Assembly: GCF_001307105.1 (NCBI RefSeq)
Contig: NZ_LGYN01000001.1
Span: 558,001-622,000 of the forward strand
From: Bacillus australimaris
GTDB taxonomy: Bacteria > Bacillota > Bacilli > Bacillales > Bacillaceae
DNA length: 64,000 bases
Reading direction: 5' to 3'
Shown: in pieces, positions 19,923 to 29,613 of the stretch
Layout of the letters: each line of letters starts with the position of its first letter
Position numbering within the stretch: the stretch's first letter is position 1
Made by a program: the position numbers and the translations under genes
Notes under the pieces: generated by a model
What the model was told of the DNA's origin: nothing
The model's database searches: none
Seen by the model: only the letters and a program-made list of their open reading frames with translations

Positions 19923-20940
19923 CACTTTGTTCTTCTTCAAGCCGTCTAGCCTGCTCAATCTCGTGAATCTTCATGACGGTCGGCTCTGAATTTTTCATCT
20001 GCCAATACGCTCTTAACAGCTGCTGACAGCTTTCCATTTCATCCTGTCCGCCTGCTTCATAAGCTTTTACAGTATCAAACAAACCTTGCGGATAAGCAAG
20101 GTAACTTAGGAACAAGTGCAGTTCTTCCTCTCGAAGAGGATTTCCTTTTTGATACGTATAAAATAAAGAAGTGCATTCAGGACAAGACGTGGGATAGGTT
20201 TTGAATGTACGAAAGTAAAAGGTCAGAAGATCATAAATGGGAGCGGCTTTTTTAGACCGCTCAAAATTGGTGAAATGTCCTGTCCCTACATCATTATACA
20301 AAAAGTGATGGATCGACAGCTGCCCATGATTTAGCACAACACGTGTTGTCTCTTGGTCTTTCATTTCTTCATGCCAATCCTCTAAACGTTCAAGCGCAAA
20401 CTCACTGGCAGACATCGCCTCTGAAAAATACATAGCCGCGGCCAGCTCAAATGGCGACATATACCACGTTTGTTCTGCCCGCTCTATAAATCGTTCATAC
20501 ATGTCTTTCTCAGTTTCCCATTTGGTCTTGATTTGTGAGTAGTGCGCTTCTATTTCTTGCTCTGTAATATCCATCATGACTTCAGTCCGCTTATGAAGTC
20601 TAGCAATCTCTTGAAATAAATATTCATGCTTATCGTCCTGCTCTTCTCTCTTTTCATTCGTCAGCCACGGCATAAGATAATATGCAAACTGGCTTTCCCG
20701 ATGACTTGAGAAAAAGGAACCGCTCTTCGTCCGATAAATCGGTACAAAGGAGCGATACCCCTTTGATTCTAGCTCAAGCATTTGCTCTGTAAATTGCATA
20801 TGCCTGTTCGCTTTGACTTGCTTTAGGGCAAATACACCCTGCTTTGTATAGACCTTGACGACAGCAGGACTGACAGGTTCAATGTATTCAGCCTCAAGTC
20901 CGTATTCGTATAAGACAGATTGGATTTCATCCACGTTCAC
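19903..20940 (-). CDS. ysxE: Spore-coat-associated kinase-like protein YsxE
   Basis: 345 residues of the CotS/CotI/YsxE family. It has a choline-kinase-like fold: a beta-rich N-lobe (YTKQGVFALKQVKANRHM), a helical C-lobe with VVLNHGQLSIHHFLYND in the place of the HxDxxxxN loop, and YDLLTFYF. The catalytic aspartate is Gln in HGQ, so kinase activity is doubtful. The gene lies directly after spoVID, and in B. subtilis YsxE is a minor coat component. Confidence 0.87.
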   Translation of the reverse strand: MNVDEIQSVLYEYGLEAEYIEPVSPAVVKVYTKQGVFALKQVKANRHMQFTEQMLELESKGYRSFVPIYRTKSGSFFSSHRESQFAYYLMPWLTNEKREEQDDKHEYLFQEIARLHKRTEVMMDITEQEIEAHYSQIKTKWETEKDMYERFIERAEQTWYMSPFELAAAMYFSEAMSASEFALERLEDWHEEMKDQETTRVVLNHGQLSIHHFLYNDVGTGHFTNFERSKKAAPIYDLLTFYFRTFKTYPTSCPECTSLFYTYQKGNPLREEELHLFLSYLAYPQGLFDTVKAYEAGGQDEMESCQQLLRAYWQMKNSEPTVMKIHEIEQARRLEEEQSASSSAE

Positions 20941-20971
20941 TCACCACATTTTCTCGGTCAGTCATCGCTTG

Positions 20972-22258
20972 CTATGCATTGCTTTTTTGATATTCAGGTA
21001 TATAAAGAATCTGCCCTTCCTCAAGCTCCGTATCAATCGATAATGAGTTCGTGCGAAGAAGCTGCTGCACATTCAACTGATATCTCTCACAAATACGATC
21101 GACCGTATCTTCTTGCTGCACTATACATATTTTCATGCGAGAAAAATCTTCCTCCTCCTGCTTAGCGAACAGCTTTGTTAAATAAAGAGAGTTCTCACTG
21201 CCAGACGTTTCTCTCACGTCTTCTTCAGGCTCTTCTTCTTGAGCTGACTCATATATTTTAGGTGCTTCCCGTTCATATAACCGCCCGAGCTGATATTCGT
21301 CCTCCTGCACCTCTTGCTCAGTCTCTGGCTCTACTTGATAAGCAGGTGATTCAAATGCCGGATACGACTGTACCGTTTCTTCCTGCTCTTCGGTAGCTTC
21401 CGGATCTTTTCTCACTTCCACTTCAAAGAACGTATCATCCCGCTCCTCTTCTTCTAAGAGCTTAGGCGGTTCAAAAAATGGCGGTTCCTGCACCTGAGCT
21501 TCAGGAAAGGATCGATAACCAAGCGTCACTGCTTCTTCATGGTTATCCGTTTCTTCCAGCTCTTCTGGTTCGTCTTCCTCCACTTCTTCCCTGCTCACCA
21601 GCTCTATATCAATTTCTTCTTCCTCTTCTTCCAGTTCCTCGTGTTCTTCTTGCTCGGCGCGCATGTCGTGTTGTAATACAGGCTGTTCCTGATCATTCTC
21701 ATGCTCATCACTTTGTAGCTCTTCTTGCTCCTCATGTTCCGGCAGCGCCTCATATTCATAGGTCACATCGCCATATTCCTCTACAGGACGATGGACAAAT
21801 TCATACGGCTCCTCTACAGGCGCTTGAGGCTGTTCCTCGTTTAACAAACCCTCAATTGCTAGATCAGCCTGAATGGTGAGCAAACGATTCTCTGTCAGCT
21901 GGTAATCAAACGCATCAATAAACACAAACACATCATTTAAATGACTAATTTTGTTCTTCGGGATGGTGATATCGACCGGAAATTGATGCAGAAGCTCCGC
22001 CGTTCCGTCTTCTCTTACCTTTACCTCATCAGCTTCCCTGTATGATGGATAGGAACTCAATTCACCCAATAGCTCCTCTTGATTTATGTTGTATTCTCCT
22101 GTTAGCTCGAGTGAACCTCTAATGGAAACATAATCATTCACTTCTTGAACGAGAATGTCAGGATCGAGAGAAATTGACAGCAGCTCACTGACTTCCTGTC
22201 CGCTTTTGAAATAAATGGATTCTTCTACCGAAAACTGTAATCGATTGTTTTGAGACAA
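20972..22258 (-). CDS. spoVID: Spore coat morphogenetic protein SpoVID
   Basis: 428 residues, clearly shorter than the 575 of B. subtilis SpoVID. It starts at TTG, 8 bases after GGAGG. The conserved N-terminal domain (RLQFSVEESIYFKSGQEVS) needed for encasement covers about 1-140. The middle (about 165-360) is a glutamate-rich low-complexity region. A C-terminal LysM domain (VQQEDTVDRICERYQLNVQQ) ends the protein. It drives spreading of the coat around the forespore with SpoIVA and SafA. The length difference lies in the acidic middle. Confidence 0.92.
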   Translation of the reverse strand: MSQNNRLQFSVEESIYFKSGQEVSELLSISLDPDILVQEVNDYVSIRGSLELTGEYNINQEELLGELSSYPSYREADEVKVREDGTAELLHQFPVDITIPKNKISHLNDVFVFIDAFDYQLTENRLLTIQADLAIEGLLNEEQPQAPVEEPYEFVHRPVEEYGDVTYEYEALPEHEEQEELQSDEHENDQEQPVLQHDMRAEQEEHEELEEEEEEIDIELVSREEVEEDEPEELEETDNHEEAVTLGYRSFPEAQVQEPPFFEPPKLLEEEERDDTFFEVEVRKDPEATEEQEETVQSYPAFESPAYQVEPETEQEVQEDEYQLGRLYEREAPKIYESAQEEEPEEDVRETSGSENSLYLTKLFAKQEEEDFSRMKICIVQQEDTVDRICERYQLNVQQLLRTNSLSIDTELEEGQILYIPEYQKSNA

Positions 22259-22312
22259 GTCGGTGTCCTCCTTTCATCTAATCCTTAAAAAATAAAATTA
22301 GATGTCAATACA

Positions 22313-22341
22313 GTTGTATGTGGGAGAGAGTCAAAATATGA
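22313..22341 (-). promoter_or_regulatory. Sigma-E promoter of spoVID-ysxE
   Basis: On the minus strand TCATATT, a 14-base spacer and CATACAAC. The -35 matches KMATATT fully and the -10 has one mismatch to CATACAHT. It lies about 60 bases before the TTG start; a CATCTAAT / ATTAGATG hairpin lies in the leader. Confidence 0.8.
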
Positions 22342-22358
22342 TTGGTTTTCTCCAATAC

Positions 22359-22386
22359 AAAAAAGCCGATATGTCTCCATATCGGC
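22359..22386 (-). terminator. Distal copy of the hemL terminator
   Basis: GCCGATATG-CATATCGGC hairpin with a minus-strand T6 tail. It is identical over 28 bases to 22550-22577, 191 bases away, and directly abuts the repeat element at 22388. Confidence 0.8.
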
Positions 22387-22387
22387 C

Positions 22388-22508
22388 CAGCGTGCAGACA
22401 AACCTCCGCATTCGTTGTCAGGTCTGTGCGCCGGTGCTCACGAATATCAAATTCGCTCCGCTCCTGTGCTCGACCTTCCTAGACTTCAAAGGTTTTCAAT
22501 TCACGCTG
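22388..22508. repeat. Structured intergenic repeat, long copy
   Basis: 121 bp from CAGCGTG to CACGCTG, perfect 7-bp inverted ends. A second paired block inside (AAACCT / AGGTTT) and a central hairpin, CGAAT-ATCAA-ATTCG, follow. Read on the minus strand it contains GAGCGGAGCG and GTGAGCACCGG. Two GTGCTC copies (22434, 22466) bracket the central hairpin, which is missing from the related copy at 7486-7571. It is probably a folded RNA or mobile palindromic element; function unknown. Confidence 0.65.
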
Positions 22509-22516
22509 AAAAGAAA

Positions 22517-22543
22517 ACAAAAGGCTGAAAACAAGCCTTTTGT
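22517..22543 (-). terminator. Second hairpin after hemL
   Basis: ACAAAAGGCT / AGCCTTTTGT, a 10-bp perfect stem with a 7-base loop, then a T-rich run on the minus strand. It is a backup terminator. Confidence 0.7.
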
Positions 22544-22549
22544 CATGAT

Positions 22550-22580
22550 AAAAAAGCCGATATGTCTCCATATCGGCTTT
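22550..22580 (-). terminator. Primary hemL terminator
   Basis: AAAAGCCGATATG / CATATCGGCTTTT stem with a short loop, 4 bases past the hemL stop, with a minus-strand T-tail. Confidence 0.85.
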
Positions 22581-22583
22581 TGT

Positions 22584-23876
22584 TTATCGACGTAGTTTTT
22601 GAAAGACCTTTTCCACTGTCTCAATTGTATATTCGATGTCTTCATCTGTATGAGCTGTTGATAGGAATAATCCTTCAAATTGAGAAGGTGGAAGGAAGAT
22701 GCCGTGATCGGCCATTTCCTTGTAAAATTCAGCGAATAGAGCAAGATCAGCTGTTTTCGCTTTGTCATAATTGATCACGTCTTCATTTGTAAAGAAGAAT
22801 CCGATCATGGAACCCGCTCGATTAAACGTTAATGGAATTCCGTTTGCTTTCGCCGCTTTCGAAATGCCTTCTTCCAGCCGGTCCCCTTTTCGTCTAAACT
22901 CTACATAAGACTCAGGAGTCAGCTGTTTCAACGTTTCTAAGCCCGCTGTCATCGCAAGTGGGTTACCAGATAACGTTCCTGCTTGATAAATGGGACCACT
23001 TGGCGCAATTTGTCTCATAATATCTGCTCTTCCGCCATAAGCACCGACCGGAAGACCGCCTCCAATTACTTTACCAAGACACGTCAGATCAGGTGTAATG
23101 CCAAAATAGCCTTGTGCGCAGTGATAATCCACACGGAAGCCTGTCATGACCTCATCAAAAATGAGTAAGGATCCGTATTGCTCCGTGATGTCTCTCAGTC
23201 CTTGCAGGAAACCTTCTTGCGGAGGAACAACCCCCATATTTCCTGCCACCGGCTCTACAATGACACCTGCAATATCGTCTCCAAATTCTTGAAAAGCAAC
23301 TCGAATGCTTTCTAAGTCATTGTACGGCACTGTGATCGTATTGCTGGCAACCCCCTCAGGAACACCAGGACTATCTGGAAGTCCAAGCGTTGCCACTCCA
23401 GAACCCGCTTTAATAAGCAAAGAATCACCGTGACCATGATAGCAGCCTTCAAATTTTACAATTTTATTTCTGCCTGTAAAACCACGCGCTAGACGAAGGG
23501 CACTCATCGTCGCCTCTGTACCCGAGCTGACCATACGAATCACCTCGATGGACGGAACTCGTTCACATACAAGCTTAGCTAATTCATTTTCAACTAATGT
23601 AGAAGCACCGAAGCTTGTCCCATATTCCGCTACTCGCTGAATGCTTTCAACTACACGATCATTCGTATGTCCTAAAATAAGCGGTCCCCATGATAACACG
23701 TAATCGATGTATTCATTTCCATCAATATCATAGATCTTAGAGCCTTTGCCTCGTTCCATAAAAATCGGGTCTGTGTTGACTGATTTAAATGCACGCACAG
23801 GGCTGTTGACACCACCAGGCATTAAATGCTGCGCTTCTTCAAATGCTTGCTTTGATTTTTCATAGCTACGTCCCAT
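22584..23876 (-). CDS. hemL: Glutamate-1-semialdehyde 2,1-aminomutase
   Basis: 430 residues from the ATG at 23876, 8 bases after AGGAGG; an ATG eight codons upstream lies before that site. It is a class III aminotransferase fold with the PLP-binding Lys in [17 protein letters not shown] and the motif FDEVMTGFR. It converts glutamate-1-semialdehyde to 5-aminolevulinate. It is the last gene of hemAXCDBL and ends in a set of terminators. Confidence 0.97.
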   Translation of the reverse strand: MGRSYEKSKQAFEEAQHLMPGGVNSPVRAFKSVNTDPIFMERGKGSKIYDIDGNEYIDYVLSWGPLILGHTNDRVVESIQRVAEYGTSFGASTLVENELAKLVCERVPSIEVIRMVSSGTEATMSALRLARGFTGRNKIVKFEGCYHGHGDSLLIKAGSGVATLGLPDSPGVPEGVASNTITVPYNDLESIRVAFQEFGDDIAGVIVEPVAGNMGVVPPQEGFLQGLRDITEQYGSLLIFDEVMTGFRVDYHCAQGYFGITPDLTCLGKVIGGGLPVGAYGGRADIMRQIAPSGPIYQAGTLSGNPLAMTAGLETLKQLTPESYVEFRRKGDRLEEGISKAAKANGIPLTFNRAGSMIGFFFTNEDVINYDKAKTADLALFAEFYKEMADHGIFLPPSQFEGLFLSTAHTDEDIEYTIETVEKVFQKLRR

Positions 23877-23903
23877 TTCAATGTCCTCCTGTCTATCCAT
23901 TCT

Positions 23904-24875
23904 TTATTCTGAGAGCCATTTTGCTGCATCTTTTGCATGATACGTAATGATGAGTTCTGCTCCTGCACGTTTCATGCTTGTCAGCATTTCAAGAACAAGC
24001 TCTTTTTCAGAAATCCAGCCATTTTGTGCAGCGGCTTTAACCATTGCATACTCTCCGCTCACATTGTAGGCAACAACAGGGAGTGTAAATTCGTTTTTCA
24101 CATCACGCATAATGTCTAAGTAAGAAAGGGATGGTTTGACGATTAAGAAATCTGCTCCCTCTTCTACATCAGATTGCGCTTCTCTTAGTGCCTCTAAACG
24201 ATTTGCAGGGTCCATTTGATATGTTTTACGATCTCCAAACTGCGGAGTACTATGCGCCGCATCACGGAACGGACCGTAAAAAGCACTTGCATATTTCACA
24301 GCATATGACATAACAGGTACATGAATAAAGCCTGCTTCATCAAGAGCCTCACGAATGGCAACAACAAATCCATCCATCATATTTGAAGGAGCAATGATAT
24401 CTGCACCAGCGCGCGCTTGACTGACAGCGGTTTTCGCTAATAGCTGAAGCGATTCATCATTTAAAATTTCACCATCTTCAACGATTCCGCAATGTCCGTG
24501 ATCTGTATATTGGCATAAGCAAGTGTCTGCAATGACCACAAGCTCTGGGAAATGCTTTTTGATCTCTAGCGTTGCTCTTTGAACAATACCATGATCATGA
24601 TACGCCTCGCTGCCCACATGATCTTTATGATCTGGCACACCAAATACAATGATCGATTTGATGCCAAGGTCGACAAGCTCTTGGATTTCTTCTTTCACAA
24701 GATCCACAGAAATGTGATATACACCCGGCATTGAAGCGACTTCTTTTCGAACATTTTCTCCCTCTACAAAAAAGATCGGATAAATCAAATCAGTTGGTCT
24801 TAAAAAGGTTTCTCTAACTAGCTCTCTCATACCTGCGCTTGTCCGCAATCTGCGGTGTCTGTTAAATTTCATCAA
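23904..24875 (-). CDS. hemB: Delta-aminolevulinic acid dehydratase
   Basis: 323 residues. The Schiff-base lysines lie in [19 protein letters not shown] and [29 protein letters not shown] provides cysteines for active-site zinc. It condenses two aminolevulinates to porphobilinogen. It overlaps hemD by 4 bases. Confidence 0.97.
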   Translation of the reverse strand: MMKFNRHRRLRTSAGMRELVRETFLRPTDLIYPIFFVEGENVRKEVASMPGVYHISVDLVKEEIQELVDLGIKSIIVFGVPDHKDHVGSEAYHDHGIVQRATLEIKKHFPELVVIADTCLCQYTDHGHCGIVEDGEILNDESLQLLAKTAVSQARAGADIIAPSNMMDGFVVAIREALDEAGFIHVPVMSYAVKYASAFYGPFRDAAHSTPQFGDRKTYQMDPANRLEALREAQSDVEEGADFLIVKPSLSYLDIMRDVKNEFTLPVVAYNVSGEYAMVKAAAQNGWISEKELVLEMLTSMKRAGAELIITYHAKDAAKWLSE

Positions 24876-25663
24876 TGGTTCAACTTCCTTTCAGATAAAC
24901 GGCACATCAAATCAAGCATCCCGTCTACCGTATAAGTATCTGGGGTTTCAGAAGAAATCCCGTATTGAAGCAGGGCCTCTTTTGTCAGAGGACCGATCGT
25001 CACAAAACTGGTGTCAGATCGAGCCAGCATTGCTGCATCTGCTTCCATGGCATGCATAAACGAATGAACAGTGGATGAGCTCGTAAATGTAATAAAATCA
25101 AATAATTGCTTCGTCATTGCCGATTTGAGAGCGGCAATTCCGTCCTCATCCTTGACTGTTTCATATAAAATCCATTCTTTTACCTCTATGCCGAGCGGAA
25201 TGAGGGTTTTCTTTACCACATCGCGTGACAGATGCCCTTTTGCGACAAATACACGCTCTCCTGGGCGCACATGGTCGAGTAACGCATCTGCCAGCTCTTC
25301 CGCTATAAATCGTTCTGGTACCACATCCACCTTCAAGCCATGCTGCTCAAGATAGGCAGAGGTTTTCTCTCCTACAGCAGCGACTTTCAAATGGGATAAG
25401 CTCTTATGTAAATGATGGTCTTTAATAAAGTTCAGAAAAAAAGACGCACCATTCACACTCGTGAAAACAAGCCAGTGGCTATTTTCTAAGTCCTTTAAAA
25501 AAATCTGCGCTTTTTCTTTTGTGAGCGTAGGCTCAAATCGAATAAGAGAGGTTAAAACAGCATGGCCGTTCAGCGCTTCAATCTTCTGCTGAAACACGCC
25601 CGCTTGACGTTCATTTCGAGTGACAAGCACCGTCTGTCCGTGAAGCGATTTTCCTATGGTCAT
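24872..25663 (-). CDS. hemD: Uroporphyrinogen-III synthase
   Basis: 263 residues. Low-conservation family with two flavodoxin-like lobes. TLVTRN-type [11 protein letters not shown] at the N-terminus, [11 protein letters not shown] and [11 protein letters not shown] in the second lobe are diagnostic. It cyclises hydroxymethylbilane. It overlaps hemC and hemB by 4 bases each. Confidence 0.93.
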   Translation of the reverse strand: MTIGKSLHGQTVLVTRNERQAGVFQQKIEALNGHAVLTSLIRFEPTLTKEKAQIFLKDLENSHWLVFTSVNGASFFLNFIKDHHLHKSLSHLKVAAVGEKTSAYLEQHGLKVDVVPERFIAEELADALLDHVRPGERVFVAKGHLSRDVVKKTLIPLGIEVKEWILYETVKDEDGIAALKSAMTKQLFDFITFTSSSTVHSFMHAMEADAAMLARSDTSFVTIGPLTKEALLQYGISSETPDTYTVDGMLDLMCRLSERKLNH

Positions 25664-26595
25664 TGGGAGGACAGATCCTTTTTCACCTTGTCGATCAAAT
25701 CCTTTGCTCCCTTATCAGCCATCTGCTTCGCACATGCTGTTCCAATTGCCTCTGGGTCAGTGCCTGTGACAGTTTCCCGAATAATCGTGTGCCCATCTGC
25801 AGATGCCACAAGACCTGTCAATTCAATTTCATCATGCTCATTCATCGTTGCATAGCCAGCGATCGGCACCTGACAGCTTCCATCCATTTGTTTGAGGAAG
25901 GCTCGTTCAGCAAGGACCGTTTTCTCCGTATATTCATTCGTAAATTGAGCAAGAAGCTGCAATAGCTCTTCATCATCTCCGCGGCACTCAATCGACAGTG
26001 CGCCTTGTCCAACAGCAGGCAGACAAGTCTCAGGAGATAAAAATTCCGACACGACCTCTTTGCTCCATCCCATTCTGGACAGACCAGCAGCCGCTAGAAT
26101 AATGGCATCATATTCTTCATTTTTCAGCTTTTCCAATCTCGTATCAATGTTTCCTCGAATCCATTTAATCTCAAGATCTGGTCTTTCCTGAAGAAGCTGC
26201 GCACTGCGCCGTAAGCTGCTCGTTCCCACAATTGCGCCCTTAGGCAGTTCACTTAGACTCAAATGATCCTTCGAAATCAGTGCGTCCCGCACATCTTCCC
26301 GCTCAGGAATACAGCCAATGACTAAACCTTCCGGAAGAGCGGCCGGCATATCCTTCATGCTGTGCACCGCCATATCAATGTCATGATTCAGCATCGCCTG
26401 TTCAATTTCTTTCACAAATAGTCCTTTTCCGCCAACCTTAGATAAGGTCACATCTAAAATTTGATCACCCTTTGTCACAATCTCTTTTATTTCAAAAGAA
26501 TAAGAAGGGTTTAGTTCAGACAGCTTTTGAATGACCCATTTTGTTTGTGTAATTGCCAGCTTACTTCGTCTAGAACCTACTTTAATTGTACGCAA
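25660..26595 (-). CDS. hemC: Porphobilinogen deaminase
   Basis: 311 residues. [26 protein letters not shown] and the cofactor-binding Cys 241 ([12 protein letters not shown]) are all present. It polymerises four porphobilinogens into hydroxymethylbilane with a dipyrromethane cofactor. Confidence 0.97.
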   Translation of the reverse strand: MRTIKVGSRRSKLAITQTKWVIQKLSELNPSYSFEIKEIVTKGDQILDVTLSKVGGKGLFVKEIEQAMLNHDIDMAVHSMKDMPAALPEGLVIGCIPEREDVRDALISKDHLSLSELPKGAIVGTSSLRRSAQLLQERPDLEIKWIRGNIDTRLEKLKNEEYDAIILAAAGLSRMGWSKEVVSEFLSPETCLPAVGQGALSIECRGDDEELLQLLAQFTNEYTEKTVLAERAFLKQMDGSCQVPIAGYATMNEHDEIELTGLVASADGHTIIRETVTGTDPEAIGTACAKQMADKGAKDLIDKVKKDLSSQ

Positions 26596-26632
26596 TACGT
26601 CTTCCTCCCGACAATGCCCTTAAGACTCATCA

Positions 26633-27463
26633 TTATTGAAACCAATGAAAGGTTGATAAGCTACCAAGCAGAAAATAATTAATCATCAGCACAAGAAATG
26701 AAGCGACATTCCACAGTGCCACGACTTTGCCCTGCATATTTCTCACCAATCTGATATATAAGTAAAAGCCGTATAAAAACAGCATAATGAACGAACCAAG
26801 CACCTTTGCATCTATCCAGTACACCGTATCATACGAAATATACGCCCAAATGATGCCAAGAATTAAACTAAGCAGGAGCATTGGCACCCCAATAATGTTT
26901 AAGACGTACGCCATATGATCAAGCTTTGATAAGTCTTCAATTCTCAGAAGCCATTTCCCCCATTTTTTCTTTTTCAGCAAACGATATTGAAAAAGATAGA
27001 GCAGCGAAAAAGCAAATGATAGTGAAAAGGCACCGTAGGATAAAATCGCCATCGTTATATGAATCACGAGCAGTTCACTCGTCAGCTTCCCCGTAAGTTC
27101 TGCTGAATGGAGATCAGATGGTGTAAAGGTGTGAATCGCCATCATGGAAAAGCCAATCACATTTGTAAAAAAGACAATAAATTCAACGCGCAATACTTTT
27201 GTGAGAACAAGTGAAAGTGTCACAAGCACCCACGTATAAAAATATAACCCCTCTGCTACATTCAACACAGGGAACCGGTCTGTTTCCATCATAATATAGA
27301 ACATGTAGACTGTTTGCAGCAGCCAGACAATAGAAAGCAACCAGAAAGCCATTTTTCCAGCCTTCCGGTTGTGTTGAAGAAAATCTATGAAATAGAACAA
27401 GACACTGAGTGCATAGATTAAGATCGTCGCTTCGTTGAGTCTCGCTACAATGGATTCCATCAT
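26633..27463 (-). CDS. hemX: HemX, membrane regulator of glutamyl-tRNA reductase
   Basis: 276 residues with about eight hydrophobic helices, of the CcsA/ResC-like superfamily. In B. subtilis HemX lowers the cellular amount of HemA. It lies 7 bases after hemA. No cytochrome-assembly WWD signature is visible, so a haem-export role is not supported from sequence. Confidence 0.9.
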   Translation of the reverse strand: MMESIVARLNEATILIYALSVLFYFIDFLQHNRKAGKMAFWLLSIVWLLQTVYMFYIMMETDRFPVLNVAEGLYFYTWVLVTLSLVLTKVLRVEFIVFFTNVIGFSMMAIHTFTPSDLHSAELTGKLTSELLVIHITMAILSYGAFSLSFAFSLLYLFQYRLLKKKKWGKWLLRIEDLSKLDHMAYVLNIIGVPMLLLSLILGIIWAYISYDTVYWIDAKVLGSFIMLFLYGFYLYIRLVRNMQGKVVALWNVASFLVLMINYFLLGSLSTFHWFQ

Positions 27464-27470
27464 CGCTTAA

Positions 27471-28838
27471 TCACTCACTGGCAACCGTAGCAAAGCCTTG
27501 TGCCATATTTGGTTTGAACAGCTGAAATGACCCTTGTTCCACCTGTACAGGCTCCACCTTTTGCTCTTCATCTTCAACCTGTAAATCAAAGATTTCTTTG
27601 AAGAGTAAAAGCTTTTCCTCTGCATTCGGCTCCGCGGCAATTTCTTTCGCCTTTAAGATAGGATCTTTCAGCATTTGATTGATGATGCTTTTCGTGTGTT
27701 TATTTAACAGCTTCATTTCACGGTTTGTGAGATTTGGAAGCTTCCGTTCAATACTCTGCATCGTATCCGCTTGAATGGTGAGTGCCTTTTCTCTAAGTGC
27801 AGAAATGACCGGAACAACACCAAGCGTATTCAGCCATTGCTTAAATTCAACAATTTCTGCTTCGATGAGGAGCTCAACCTGCTCAGCTACTGCACGGCGC
27901 TCTTTTAGGTTGGCTGCCACGATGCCTTCAAGGTCATCAATGTCATACAAAAAAGCACCTTCTACTTCAGAAATGGCTGGATCTAAATCACGGGGTACGG
28001 CAATGTCTACCATAAATAGAGGTCTGCCCTTCCGCTTTTTATTCGCACTTTCAACCATTTCTTTTGTAATGACAAATTGTTTAGCACCCGTTGAACTAAT
28101 TAAAATATCCGCTTCGGATAATGTTTTTTCCAATTGATTTAAGCTCTTAGGCTCTCCAGAAAAACGTCCGGCCAATTCTTTCGCCTTCTCATACGTTCGA
28201 TTGATGACCGTTACTTGGCCAATTCCTTGACCTTGAAGGTTTTGAGCCGCCAGTTCGCCCATTTTGCCCGCACCAAGAATCAGGACATGCTTATCAGAAA
28301 GACGTCCAAAGATTTTTTTAGCGAGCTCAACTGCCGCATAGCTGACAGACACAGCATTAGATGCAATATCTGTTTCCGCATGAGAGCGTTTTGCAACAGT
28401 TACCGCCTGTTTAAACAAATAATTGAAAACGGTACCAATGGTCTTCTCCTCTTGAGCTACTTTAAAGCTGGATCGCACCTGACCAAGTATTTGTGTTTCA
28501 CCAATCACCATGGAATCAAGTCCACATGTCACACGGAATAAATGCTCAACCGCTCCATCGTTTTCGTAAAACTTCAAATATGGAGAAACGTCTTCCTTTT
28601 CTAAACCGAACCAATCGGCTAAAAATCTTTTTATATAAAACCGTCCAGTATGAAGCTGATCTACCACTGCGTAGATCTCTGTTCGATTACATGTTGAGAT
28701 AACGATATTTTCTAGAATGCTTTTTTCTTCTTTAAGCTTGGACATCGCTGTTCCGAGCTCACTCGGTTCAAAACTCAGCTGTTCCCGTATCTCAACAGGG
28801 GCTGTTTTATAATCTAAACCCACAACAAGAATATGCAT
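27471..28838 (-). CDS. hemA: Glutamyl-tRNA reductase
   Basis: 455 residues from the ATG at 28838 ([20 protein letters not shown]), the B. subtilis length; TTG and GTG codons upstream overlap the GGGGGTG site. The catalytic Cys is in [11 protein letters not shown], the tRNA/substrate motif in [15 protein letters not shown] and the NADPH motif in [10 protein letters not shown]. It makes glutamate-1-semialdehyde, the committed step to haem. It is the first gene of the operon and is preceded by PerR boxes. Confidence 0.97.
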   Translation of the reverse strand: MHILVVGLDYKTAPVEIREQLSFEPSELGTAMSKLKEEKSILENIVISTCNRTEIYAVVDQLHTGRFYIKRFLADWFGLEKEDVSPYLKFYENDGAVEHLFRVTCGLDSMVIGETQILGQVRSSFKVAQEEKTIGTVFNYLFKQAVTVAKRSHAETDIASNAVSVSYAAVELAKKIFGRLSDKHVLILGAGKMGELAAQNLQGQGIGQVTVINRTYEKAKELAGRFSGEPKSLNQLEKTLSEADILISSTGAKQFVITKEMVESANKKRKGRPLFMVDIAVPRDLDPAISEVEGAFLYDIDDLEGIVAANLKERRAVAEQVELLIEAEIVEFKQWLNTLGVVPVISALREKALTIQADTMQSIERKLPNLTNREMKLLNKHTKSIINQMLKDPILKAKEIAAEPNAEEKLLLFKEIFDLQVEDEEQKVEPVQVEQGSFQLFKPNMAQGFATVASE

Positions 28839-28872
28839 AACTTCAGCTTGCACCCCCAACGCCCTGTCTAAT

Positions 28873-28917
28873 TTATAATAATTACAATATAGAATTTATT
28901 ATTTATAATGATTATAA
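28873..28917 (-). promoter_or_regulatory. Two PerR boxes at the hemA promoter
   Basis: TTATAATGATTATAA at 28903-28917 is a perfect match to the Per box TTATAATNATTATAA. TTATAATAATTACAA at 28873-28887 matches 14 of 15. The first overlaps TATAAT on the minus strand, the likely -10 of hemA. PerR represses the B. subtilis hemAXCDBL operon until peroxide removes it, so control here is likely the same. Confidence 0.8.
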
Positions 28918-28973
28918 CATATATTCATTTTTAACTGGATAAAAAATGTGAACAGATTTCAAAAATCTTGTGA

Positions 28974-28979
28974 TATAGT
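28974..28979 (+). promoter_or_regulatory. Possible extended -10 of ysxD
   Basis: TGATATAGT on the plus strand, about 105 bases before ysxD. No good -35 is visible. Confidence 0.3.
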
Positions 28980-29081
28980 AGAAAAATGTTCGACACCCAC
29001 TGATGCCATATCATCACTTCAAGCAATTTACCAGATTTGGCGCGTGCGGACAAATGATCTGCTTAAAAGAAGGTGACATCT

Positions 29082-29567
29082 TTGAAGAAGAAATCCATTT
29101 TGCTGCCGCTTACTTTGCTGGCTGTAGCGCTATACGCCATTCTCTCAGGAGGTCAATTTGACATTTGGAAGGACCAAGAGAAATGGTACACACTTGTATT
29201 ACTTTTTGGCCTCGCTTTCTTATATCAAGGAAAAAAGGAGCAAGAAAGCGCTCATGTGTTTATCGGTATGCTCATGACAGGCCTTGCGCTACACTTTATT
29301 CTTCAGCCAAAATTGGACCACTGGCCAGACACATTTACGATGATTGTGTTCATTGTAGGACTTGCACTTTTTGTGAAATCATCTCAGAAAAAAGAATATC
29401 GTATTGAAAGTGTTGTGCTGATTGCACTCGGTCTGTTCCTTTATTTCTTTCAGCAAATTACAAAACAGCTGAGTTCCCTTTCGATCCCTACTTCCGGCTT
29501 TGAATTGTACTGGCCTTATGTATTGATTGCTGTCAGTCTCCTCTTATTATTTTTAAAAAGGAAATAA
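29082..29567 (+). CDS. ysxD: Membrane protein YsxD
   Basis: 161 residues from a TTG, 5-6 bases after AAGGTG; a GTG at 29073 overlaps that site. About five hydrophobic helices are evident (LLPLTLLAVALYAIL, FTMIVFIVGLALFV, VVLIALGLFLYFF, YVLIAVSLLLLFL), ending in KRK. It sits between hemA and engB like B. subtilis ysxD but is read divergently from hemA. The function is not known. Confidence 0.75.
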   Translation: MKKKSILLPLTLLAVALYAILSGGQFDIWKDQEKWYTLVLLFGLAFLYQGKKEQESAHVFIGMLMTGLALHFILQPKLDHWPDTFTMIVFIVGLALFVKSSQKKEYRIESVVLIALGLFLYFFQQITKQLSSLSIPTSGFELYWPYVLIAVSLLLLFLKRK

Positions 29568-29577
29568 CTTATACAAT

Positions 29578-29613
29578 AAAAAGGCATCTGCTGATAACAG
29601 ATGCCTTTTTTTT
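29578..29613. terminator. Bidirectional terminator between ysxD and engB
   Basis: AAAAGGCATCTG / CAGATGCCTTTT, 12-bp perfect stem with a 7-base loop, A-run before and T8 after. It serves the convergent ysxD and engB. Confidence 0.9.
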
